From the NCBI GenBank assembly GCA_029817715.1, contig JARUPY010000087.1, forward strand, positions 3,472,001 to 3,536,000: a stretch of DNA of 64,000 nt, in the 5' to 3' direction. Under the pieces are notes generated by a model. That model was not told the DNA's origin and searched no databases. It worked only from the letters and a program-made list of their open reading frames with translations. This document shows, in pieces, positions 1 through 9,166 of this stretch. The translations under genes were made by a program, and so were the position numbers. Source of the stretch: Melastoma dodecandrum. Taxonomy: Eukaryota > Streptophyta > Magnoliopsida > Myrtales > Melastomataceae. Numbering within the stretch: position 1 is the first letter of the stretch; every line of letters begins with the position of its first letter.

Positions 1-61
1 TATAATCATTTTTCTTAAAGTTATTACTTCTTAACAAAACATATTCACTTTTGATTTTTCT

Positions 62-1884
62 TATTGCCATGACAGCGCAAATGGTTGCATGTTCCACATA
101 ACGAGCATGATTTAAAACGTGCGCATATTTCAGAAGTAACTGTTGGACCAACGCATCCTCTTATACGTCCATACTTGGAGGTGACTGGATTTCTTGGAGT
201 GTCGTTGTTACCTTTTATGAAGATAGATTTTCATTTGATTACAGCTCTAGTTGAGCGGTGGAGACTGGAGACGCACACTTTTCATATGATTGGGGTGAGG
301 TTATAGTTACATTACATGATGTAGCATTGTTGTATGGTTTACTGGTAGATGGTCGTGTTGTGACGGGAGTGACTACTGGTCGGGAATGGGATGTGAAGTG
401 CGCAAGGTTGCTGGGACATGTGCCTTCTAACAATGCTTTTTGAGGCAGTCGTTTGAAGTTATCTTGGTTGAAGACTACATTTGATAGTCTACCTTTAGAT
501 GCTACGGATGAGGCAATGCGATTTCAAGTCAGAGCTTACATGTTTCTACCGTTACTAGATGACCTTGAGGGAGTCAGGGGATATAGTTGTGGTAGTGCAT
601 GTTTAGAATGGCTTTATCGTCAGTAATGTTTGGCAGCAGATCGCGAAGTCCTTGACATTTCAGGACCCATGAGTCTTCTTCAGGTGTGGGCATGGGATAT
701 ATTTCTCCACGTTGCGCCCGTTAGAAGGCGTGATGTCATTCCTCACGATTCTCCTTTGGCTGCTCGATGGGGTGTAGAATTCATCGTTACTGGCTTATCA
801 ACGCATGTGGTATTTCAGTATCGCGTCTATTTCGATTTACAGAAGCATAGTGAGGTACGTAATAAGTTCAATTATGTACAATAAGGAACCATAAATACTC
901 GTTAGTGTTGCTACATGTTAATATTTTTTATTGCTTGCAGATCATGTGGATGCCTTATTCTGATGCACTTCTGATGAGTCTACCAGCTTATTATATGGAT
1001 GGACGCGATATCTGGCATTCCATGACATCACTAGATTTGTTTCATGCTTGTAGAGATGCATAGATCTGAGCGAGTTATTCGTCAATTTGATGGTTATCAG
1101 GAGATACATAACATGCACTTTTGATAGGAGTTTACATGAGGTCAGCTTACAGGGGAAGTCAGAGACAGATTGAACTTCCTTTCATGAGCAGTACTTGTGC
1201 CACTGGGATGCCAAGAGAGATCATCTCGCAGTAACATCTGGGCATGTTGCTCAAGCAGATCCTGCATATATCATTTGGTATAAAAAAGATGACTCGAAAG
1301 TGGATTTAAAAAAAAAAAGAGCAGTACTTGAGTACCTGGTATGTAAAATACATTACTGTTATATGTTATTGTAATTCGTTCTTTATAAACTATAATGATG
1401 AGATTTGTTTTTAGGCGATTACTCTGGATCGTATACGTGATCAATCAACAAGTTCAGAGGATGTCTCGCCTCAGTTTATTGCATGTGCTTGTGCAAATGG
1501 CTGCTATAGAGCTGAGTCATCCGGAATATGCTCATATTCCTTGGGAATATCATGACACTGGCCAGCGAACTGAGGACGAGGACGAGGAGATGGAATTACT
1601 TTTGAGAATAATGTTAGACCCTCACAGTATGCACTATTATAAATAGATATACACCATCATGTGCAAGAAGACGTACACAATAGTCCCGTTCTAGATATTC
1701 GCGAGTCGAGCACACCCCCAGCACCGCAGAAGAGGAGACTACGATGTGAGAGATCGACACAAGTAGAGGTGGTGACCATGACTCAGCCTTCACAGATTGA
1801 GCAAATTGACATCAAAGGAAGTTTGAGAGCGCCGAATTGGGAAGCATCGCCGGCAATCCGACGTGGGCGTAGACTACGCTAGAT
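62..1884 (+). pseudogene. Decayed plant mobile domain (PMD, MAIN-like) gene
   Basis: PMD proteins (MAIN, MAIL1 and 'phosphatase 7 long form' homologues) are plant proteins linked to transposon silencing, and the same domain occurs inside transposons. Here the signature LITALVERWRLETHTF is read at about 232-285. It continues in another frame from about 290 with VTLHDVALLYGLLVDG. Further downstream come WAWDIFLHVAP (about 690-720), SPLAARWG and the tail WMPYSDALL after 941. A plausible intron lies between a GTACGT donor near 855 and a TTGCAG acceptor at 941, because the peptide resumes in family order across it. Frame changes near 293, stops near 443 and 627, and more breaks after 1060 make a working product unlikely. 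The last open stretch ends in RRGRRLR near 1882. The gene may begin before the window. The family call is firm; whether this was a host gene or transposon cargo is open. Confidence 0.75.
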
Positions 1885-2015
1885 GTTTTCATTTTTTCAT
1901 TTGGCATGTTACTGTTTGTCATATGATTCGGTTTAATTGACATATTGGATGTCATTTCGCCATTTTCTTATGGTATAAGGTAAATGAACAGATATGTGGA
2001 GGAATTTTTTAATGC

Positions 2016-2046
2016 GACGCTATCGTCTTTTCAAAAGACGACTTAG
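2016..2046. repeat. Palindrome TCGTCTTTT/AAAAGACGA next to the PMD remnant
   Basis: The perfect inverted repeat CGTCTTTT-C-AAAAGACG lies about 140 bases after the PMD stop. Shortly afterwards (about 2112-2129) comes GCTATTTTGGAATTTTTCTC. The same two signals recur near 41.4-41.9 kb, where the segment resembling 1995-2060 is in reverse orientation. This suggests both are ends of one transposon family. The family is not identified. Confidence 0.5.
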
Positions 2047-2129
2047 GGGTGTTATTTCGCAAAATAGTTTCGCTCCCCCACTATTTTAAATATTTTTTTT
2101 TAGAAAAGAAGGCTATTTTGGAATTTTTC

Positions 2130-3486
2130 TCGTGACACTTCATCCGAGATCGCGATCCTCCACCGACGAGTCTCCGATCTCCCGACCCCGGCGGCAGCCC
2201 ATGACAAGGAAAGGCTTCCTCTGTTGAAAGTTCCTACCGAAATGAGATAAAAGAGATCGGTCTTGTATATGCCTAACTGGCTATTCCTATCAAATGGTAG
2301 TTTTAGAGTGAAACCATTGAACTTATATATTGAGTTTGGTACTTAGGTCGGTCCGATATTACTGATATCAGAACCCGATCCAGTAAAATCGGTGATGATT
2401 GGGACTTGAGTGCTAGGTCCTCCGGATTTTGTCTTTGATACCGAAGATGAGAATTTTCAGCCGAGGGTGATGGGGACTATCTATGGTGGAGATACAGGGC
2501 GGGAATAAAATTACAAGGACCCAGCTAAGCTTTGTTCTTTGATTCAGGAGCTGAGGTTTAGGGTTTTGTGATTGTTTGGATTCTTTTGTTTGTGTCTGTG
2601 GGTGTGTGAATATGTTTTGTACTGTGGTAGGGATGAGTACACGTTGTACAAGAGAAGGAGAGTGGAAGTTGTGTTAGCCATCCTCCCCCGTCGGTAACTC
2701 CGACGACATTGGCAGTGATTTCTTGGTTGACGAATTTTTGAACTTCAAGAGGTATTGCACCGAGTCTTAGTCGAGATCCATCCAAAAATGCTGCCACTGG
2801 ATATCTTATTGATCTGTCTTCTGTATCCAATCAACATGTTGTAACTGTCTAGTGCCCGTCGTCCTTAGTCAGAGTGGACTCACTTTTTCGGAAATGTGCT
2901 GCGCAATGAAGGAAAGGTTCGTCGTAAGTTGCCATGGCTCTCCATTTGTTTCGTTTCCTTTTTAACCTCTTTATTGGATTGGTCAAGAGGGTCCCGCAAT
3001 GGCAATGAGCGCCACCCGACAACTTCTTTTGGAAGCTTTACCTGTTCACATCAACTCATTTCATCAATAATTAAGAAAGAACACGGGGCCTGCAGACAGA
3101 GTTTTGTGGATTTTTTTAGTAGGAGTAAAACTTAGTTCAATTTTAAAAGAACTCTGAGATCATTAAAAGGCTTTTCTTTTACCTCTCTTCTTTCTTAATT
3201 TCCTTGGCATTTATTGCGAAATTATGAGTATGACCAATCTATTTCAAAGATTATTTTACGACCGCATAAGTTGTGTCCCAGATTCTAACACTGCTGAGGT
3301 CTGGTCGTCCCAACAATAGTAACTAATCGTTTTCCGTTAGCGTTTTCCTTTCCCTTTTGGCAGGTACGATTTTCATAACGAGATGCTGCTCTTGGTATTT
3401 TCACCATTCTTACCGTCTGTCGATCATGGCCACCACCCGACAAAAACATCACCCAACCACTCAATCATTGGCCTAACCAAACCAAA
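2130..3486. other. Unassigned interval upstream of the tubulin pseudogene
   Basis: No convincing gene is seen. A 90-codon minus-strand frame (2558-2830) and a 79-codon plus-strand frame (2896-3135) have no recognisable domain. The last few hundred bases would be the promoter and leader of the beta-tubulin copy, but no clear TATA box was found. Confidence 0.4.
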
Positions 3487-3602
3487 TCTAGGGAAATCCT
3501 GCACATCTAGGGAGGCCAATGCGGCAACCAGATCAGATCCAAGTTCTGGGAGGTCATCTGCGACAAGTACGGCATTGACCCCACGGGTAGGTACCATGGC
3601 AC

Positions 3603-3607
3603 TGGAG
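3603..3607. repeat. Target-site duplication TGGAG, left copy of the Copia element
   Basis: TGGAG directly precedes the 5' LTR (TGTTGAAA...). The same five bases follow the 3' LTR at 25686-25690. An exact 5-bp duplication fixes both element borders and shows that the flanks have not been rearranged since insertion. Confidence 0.95.
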
Positions 3608-3902
3608 TGTTGAAAATGAAATTATTGTTGGGATTTTAATATCGAATTTAATATGTTTTTAATGGGGTATATTAGATGATTTTTATGGTGGAGTTTGGTA
3701 ACGTAGATTTGTTTTAATTTAGGCAGATGAATAGTCTGATGATTTGCCCTTTAAATTCTCTTGTAAAGTAGTTTTTCAATACAGAGCGTTGAGAGTCTTC
3801 CCCAAAATTGTCAGATTATTTCTCAGATAGCCTAACCCTTCCCCCGACGAGTCTACCGATTTTCCGGAAAATTACAGCGAGCGCCCGCCAACGTTTCCAA
3901 CA
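3608..3902 (+). repeat. Copia 5' LTR
   Basis: It begins TGTTGAAAAT and ends TTTCCAACA, with the usual TG...CA ends. It matches 25390-25685 nearly throughout. The best-preserved part is from TGTTGGGATTTTAATATCG onward. Confidence 0.93.
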
Positions 3903-3905
3903 AAG

Positions 3906-3917
3906 TGGTATCAGAGC
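3906..3917 (+). promoter_or_regulatory. Copia primer-binding site (initiator Met tRNA type)
   Basis: TGGTATCAGAGC starts 3 bases after the 5' LTR. It is the standard complement of the 3' end of plant initiator methionine tRNA, used to prime minus-strand DNA synthesis. Confidence 0.93.
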
Positions 3918-3921
3918 GAGG

Positions 3922-4299
3922 ATGTCTTTAAACTTCCAGTATCCGCGTCTTACGAAGGACAACTACGATAGTTGGTCTATCCGAGTGAATGCTATACTCG
4001 GTATCCAAGGTGCGTGGGAAATCGTCAGCGATGGGTTTGCCGAACCCAACGAGGATGCGGAGTTGGCCCTTATTCAAATGTTCGAGAAGAGCAAAAAGAA
4101 GGACCAGCATGCTCTATCCATCATCCACCAGTGTTTAGATGATGCCATTTTTGAGAAAGTTGCAAATGCCTCAACTTCGAAGCAGGCATGGGGAATTCTC
4201 GAAAATTTTCACAAAGGAGTCGATAAGGTAAAGAAGGTACGGCTTCAAATTTTACGGGGAGAATTTGAAGCGCTTTGTCAGGAAGGGTCGGAGTCTATT
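3922..4299 (+). pseudogene. Copia gag, N-terminal part, cut by the Ogre insertion
   Basis: Gag forms the particle that packages element RNA. The frame starts at the ATG at 3922, right after the primer-binding site. It reads MSLNFQYPRLTKDNYDSW, then GAWEIV and a UBN2-type gag core (HQCLDDAIFEKVANA, KQAWGILE). It stops making sense at 4299, where the Ogre LTR begins. The next codons (SDYFTRVLSIVNQ) are found at 21717, on the far side of the insertion and in the correct frame. The 126 codons present here contain no internal stop. Confidence 0.92.
4295..4299. repeat. Target-site duplication CTATT, left copy of the Ogre element
   Basis: CTATT at 4295-4299 precedes the 5' LTR. It is repeated at 21712-21716 straight after the 3' LTR. 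Confidence 0.95.
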
Positions 4300-7079
4300 T
4301 GTAATACCTCAAATTTTATGGGCTAAAAAAAAAATCATTAATGGTCTTAGCCCATCCTTCTTTCAGCCCAACCCGTTTCCTAACCTTTTTTCGATTTTTA
4401 TAAAACTCTTAACCTTATCGACTCCCATGATTTTCGGCATCCAAAAATAAGAAAAGGAAACAAATAATTTTACATATCCATTCAATCACGCGATGTGGGG
4501 GGAGAAATCGCCTTCCTAAAAGAATTCTTTCTTAAAAAGGGGTGTAGACACACGTATATAAAAAGGGGGGACACACAGGGAAACGGGGGAGACACACAGA
4601 CAGAGACTGACTGGAGCTACCACCTTCAGACGTTCATCCCACGGCTTAGCAACCCCAAGGTAGGTTCAACAGTAGTAATGGAAATCCTCCGTTATCAGCC
4701 CAAGCCTCCGCCAAAGTTGTCGGCAACCCCGAACACCACAAAATCCCACTCAACATCAACAATAGCAACGAGGAGCAAATCCATCTCGACGATCATGACG
4801 ATCTCTTTTGCATAAGCTGCAGACTCCTCCGAGCTTAGTCGTTTCCATCGTCGATTAGGATGGATCTCTTAAACTTCTCGCGGCTGCACATCAGCATCGC
4901 GAGAAGTCATCTTACATTTTGATCAGTCACTTACTTGTGCAGGAATACCAGGGAAGGAAGAACTAGACGATTCCTAACTTCCATCCGTGGCATTATTCAG
5001 ACATCATTAGCAATATATTAAGCTTCGTGATCCCAGATTCAGGCGTCTCGACTTCATCATCCGTTGTCGCCTTCACCACCATCTTCAACACTGGGGTTAC
5101 CTATGTCCGCAACCAGCCCTTCCCCCACTGTTGTCGAAGCACGTCTAAGACTTAGCCGACGCTGTCCATCAATAGCCGAGCCTTATCCCGAGTTCTCGGC
5201 GTCCCCTTTGACGTCCTCGAGCTCCATGGCCAAACCCATCTCCTCAAACAACCAAGGAGGCAGCCTATCCACCTCCCCGGCGAACCTTCCTTCCCGACGA
5301 CCCTCCCAGAAACGGTGGCAGCCGCAAACTTGTTCTTTCGGTACCCACACCCCCCAGGATCGACGACGGCTCCAGCTCCCCTCGACCAGCAACGACCAGC
5401 GGTGGCGATCAACCATCCCCGGCGTCCTCAAGTCCTAACGGTGACGGCTCGCTCCTCCTCTGGCACTTCCAGACTCACGACATCTCCGTCGCTCCCGTCG
5501 GAGAGATGGAAAACCAGCGCCCTACACGACGCCTCCCCGATCTCGGCTACTGGAATCCAGCTAGTGCGGCGCCTCTTTGGAGCCATCGACATGTGAGAAC
5601 GGGTCCGCGATCCCGCTGCGATCTCACCCGCGTCGTCGATTCCCTCTTTCAGTCGTGGGTATTTCTCGAGTTGAGGGGGAAAGGATGAAACGGAGCTTCG
5701 TCGAAAGGTAAAATTTTACTTTCATCATTTTATTTTCATTTTTTTATTTTTTTAACGGTCATACGAATTCACATTTTTTTTGTCTGATTACCTTTATAAC
5801 AATTGATCAATCGGCATTTTAAACCTTAAGCCAACAGTTAGTTTTTTTTTTCTTTTAATAAATATTATGTTCATTTTTTTAATAATCCTTGATCGGTCAA
5901 CCTTTTTTAAGTTAAATGTCCATATGTTTATTCTTTTCTCATTATTATTTTCACAAAACATAGTTTTCGTCCGCATGTGTTTTGATAAGATGTGAATTTA
6001 GCTAAAATGACTTTAAACAGTAAGGGATTATTTTAATTAAAGGTAAACTTTTATAAACATTTTTAATTAATAACTATAATTTATTCAAATAATAGTTGCA
6101 TAAATTTCGTTATTTGATCGTATTACGTATATTCGTTTAAGCAATTTTCATTGTTTTACATAAGAGACATGAAATACACAATCAAACTCATCTTTAAGTT
6201 AAAATATTGATCTACCTTATTTAAGAACTTTCTAACAAATTTCTTGGTTTATTTTTCATGAAAATTAAACGAAAATTTCGAGGTAATCGACAAGACGATC
6301 TCAACACGGTGGAGGGTTCACTAAAGCGTCCCCAACTGATGGACTCAACGCCAATATAAGCCCCCTCCAGTCGGGCCTCAGGTACATGAGGGAGGTGCGG
6401 GCCTCCCGTTTTTTTTTATTTTCACATGTAACGGATTGCGGGCCCAAGTGCATAGGCCCGCAATCACCGCCCTTCCCCGTGCCCCTTTGATCTCAATAAT
6501 TGTCTGTGCCTGTCCGCATGTCTTAGGCCCATAGGTTTATCGTCGCATGTGATTGTCAAACAAAACATACATGAGTTCGGGTCCAACGCCTGAATCGGGT
6601 CCAATGCCCGTTAACCAAAAGCAAACCTTTTGGAGCAAACGCCACCCTTTCGCATGTTTAAATGTAAGAGTTAGTAACTAGGAATCCCCGAATCTACTCT
6701 GGTTTTCCGACTTAAACCAAGCTTTTATAATCAAGTCGGTGGCGACTCCGTAATAGTTTACCTAGGTTAAACAATAACACATTTTACGAAGTCATTTTGG
6801 ATGAGGGACTGACGACACGAGCCGCTCTTGGAATCTCCTAAAGCTTCCTCCTCGGGCCATGCGCTTCTTTTCGCCCGTCGCCTCTTAAGGAGCATGGAGA
6901 TGATCGGCGAAGAGTCTGGGCAGACCCGGTTAGGAATCGAAGGAGGGACCGCCCTGGTCTTTTCTGCAGCGTTCGACGCTCGAGTCGCGACGCCGACCGG
7001 AAGACTCTAGGGGAGCGGGCCCGGATCCTCGTGTCGTTCGAACCGCCTCGCGCGTGCTAGGCCGGAAGGCGCGCGTACA
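4300..7079 (+). repeat. Ogre 5' LTR (2780 bp)
   Basis: It runs from TGTAATACCTC to GCGCGTACA. It matches 18925-21711 almost base for base except in a patch at about 5190-5710. Short frames inside it (for example 4495-4815 and 5064-5438) are low-complexity and are not treated as genes. Confidence 0.94.
4555..4564 (+). promoter_or_regulatory. Probable TATA box of the Ogre 5' LTR
   Basis: TATATAAAAA lies 255 bases into the LTR, and the same sequence is in the 3' LTR at 19180-19189. If used, U3 is short and the transcribed R-U5 part is about 2.5 kb, which is unusual. No experimental support is visible. Confidence 0.6.
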
Positions 7080-7086
7080 TCCCGGA

Positions 7087-7104
7087 TGGCGACTCCGCTG
7101 GGGA
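7087..7104 (+). promoter_or_regulatory. Ogre primer-binding site
   Basis: TGGCGACTCCGCTGGGGA begins 7 bases after the LTR end, with the TGG needed to pair to a tRNA CCA end. Ogre elements are reported to use an arginine tRNA. That identity is from family knowledge and was not checked here. Confidence 0.8.
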
Positions 7105-7791
7105 AATCTGCATGTGGATTCTTTTCGAACGCTCTTACATTTTTAATCCACATGCAGAGAGGAGTTCTTGTTTGCGCATGTACTTGCTTGGCTCGGTGCC
7201 TTTTGTTTGGTCTCATGGTTGTGTTCGTTTACTGCTTTCCTAGGCATATCTAGGTGTGCCCGAACCCGGGGCTAGGATTTTTAGGGGGGTCACCGAAAGG
7301 CTCAGCCTGCTGCTATTTGCGGTATGGTTTTTGGCCGGGGCCCCGCCTCCCTCAGTCCGAGGGAGGTTTAGAAGCCTTCATCCGAGAGTCTAGTATTGCT
7401 TGCTCACTACAGGTACCAGACGCCGCATATGCATTTGTTTGTTACTAAGTGACTGCTACCTGTGCAGGGACAGGTCTCAGGTATGTTTTGTATGTGATAT
7501 ATATTGTAAGAACTAACCTTGTTCATTTTGCAGCGGTTTGGGTTGGTTGCGGGGGTTTCCTCAATTTTTTTTCTCCCTTCCCTATCTCCCTTATTTGCAT
7601 TATCACATTCATTCGTATTCATTCTGCACGAGTGTCTGTTGATCAATGGTCGATGTATCAACATATTTATATTTATTCAATGTCATCATTCTTCAAACAT
7701 AGAAAAACTCGTGTGCAAATTCACCTCACATTAGGATTGGGATTGGATTGTTGTTACAATTGAATGACGTCCAAGCTTGTAGGTTGATCTC

Positions 7792-8967
7792 ATGGAGTCA
7801 ATAGCGCTACGCAAGGGGGTTCCGTCTACGGATTTGCTTCGACGGTGGCTCGATGTCCTCAGACCCTCAGAAAGAGAGTTCGTACAACAAAAGCTTGGAG
7901 GTCTCTTTCACCTCATCCGCATGGAAGTCGACTGGTTCCTGCTTCAGCATCTCGTCGCTCGCTGGGATCCCGAGAGCTACACCTTCAGATTTGGCACTTT
8001 AGAACTGGCGCCGACTTACGAAGAATATGGGGACCTCTCTGCACTACCTCCTCACTCAGGAATCCTCCCCCTACCTTACGATGACAAGCCGAGGAACTAC
8101 ATTGCTCGTCTCCTTCAAATCTCACCAGCAGTGGTACCCAACTTGTTTACCGTGGAAGGACATATCAACGTCAACAAGCTCTTCGAGTTACGCAACACAC
8201 CGTATGAGCCACACATGGAAGACGGTCAAGGATCAGCGAGGGCCTTTATCCTCTTGTTCACAGGGACGATACTCTACCCATACAGTGAGGCATTGCTCAA
8301 CAAGCGAACAGTCTACCTGACAAAAGCAATCATCGAAGGAAGACCTTTTCTTCCCAACCTGGTCGGCGAAACAAATTACAGCCTTACCCGAATTGCGCGC
8401 AGAGCTAGAGAGGGGGTGCAGAATCACAAGTTCACCTTCAGCCCGACACTACTCCAGGCATGGTTCTACATCCACATCGGCATCACCGGAGAATCGTTCA
8501 GACGAGAACAATTTCCAGATTTGCTCGACCGCATATCAGGACGTGCTCGCCTTCCGACTCGTACCTTTGCTGGTGTCCGAGCTCTCTTCCGCTCTCTGGA
8601 GCCTGAGGACTTCTATCCGATGGCCAAATGCTTCGACGTGGACTGGGCTATCATAAGCTCCCTAGATGGAGATTACATCCCGATCGTTGGGATCACCGGG
8701 ACGTCCTACTACTGTCCAGCACGAGTCATGCACCAGTTCGGAGGACTTCCGCGGATCAGGGCAGCACCAACTAAACCATTTGATCCAATCGACCTAGATA
8801 ACCCACCACCGATGGGCGTAATTCGACGAGCAACGACACACTTCGCACGCGTGTGGATGACTCTCACAGAGAAAGAGTTCGACCTTCCCCCAAAACATCA
8901 GAAGGACATCGACGCCCAGTCAGCCCGTTTCCAAAAGAAGCGCATTACTCCTTGGGATCGCATTTGA
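7792..8967 (+). CDS. Ogre ORF1 protein (DUF7745-like), 391 aa
   Basis: This extra frame lies between the 5' LTR and gag, as in other Ogre/Tat elements, where its function is unknown. It begins at the ATG in CTCATGGAGTC and is open for 391 codons. It has no signal peptide or obvious membrane segment. The N-terminal third reads RRWLDVLRPSEREFVQQ, then LGGLFHLIRMEVDWFLLQHL, then VARWDPESYTFRFGTLELAP and TYEEYGDL. The order is a WLD-type helix, a hydrophobic helix, an LVxRWxPExxTFxF block and a TxEEY block. That block order resembles the plant mobile domain seen at the start of this window. The middle (RNYIARLLQISPAVVPN) and C-terminal parts are unassigned. It could act in particle assembly, RNA handling or targeting; none of these is shown. 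Confidence 0.85.
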   Translation: MESIALRKGVPSTDLLRRWLDVLRPSEREFVQQKLGGLFHLIRMEVDWFLLQHLVARWDPESYTFRFGTLELAPTYEEYGDLSALPPHSGILPLPYDDKPRNYIARLLQISPAVVPNLFTVEGHINVNKLFELRNTPYEPHMEDGQGSARAFILLFTGTILYPYSEALLNKRTVYLTKAIIEGRPFLPNLVGETNYSLTRIARRAREGVQNHKFTFSPTLLQAWFYIHIGITGESFRREQFPDLLDRISGRARLPTRTFAGVRALFRSLEPEDFYPMAKCFDVDWAIISSLDGDYIPIVGITGTSYYCPARVMHQFGGLPRIRAAPTKPFDPIDLDNPPPMGVIRRATTHFARVWMTLTEKEFDLPPKHQKDIDAQSARFQKKRITPWDRI

Positions 8968-9166
8968 AGATCGACTCTATCATAACGGACTTGAAATCTC
9001 ATTTCATCTTATATTCATCAAACTTTTTAATACTCTTTGTAATAAACTTTAGCTTAGACGTCGTGTTGCTAACTTGTTTTCTCTCTCTTGGATTGTGTTC
9101 ATTGTAATTACAATCCAATCCTTGCATTAGACATAATCATGCATCACCACATATCATGCGTCCAAA

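Noticed and set aside
2558..2830. 90-codon minus-strand frame upstream of the tubulin copy
   Set aside because: It has no recognisable domain, a low-complexity His/Thr tail, and no supporting context.
4495..5438. 106- and 124-codon frames in the Ogre LTR, repeated identically or nearly so in the 3' LTR (19120-20063)
   Set aside because: Their conservation follows from LTR duplication. The peptides are low-complexity Ser/Pro-rich with no family resemblance.
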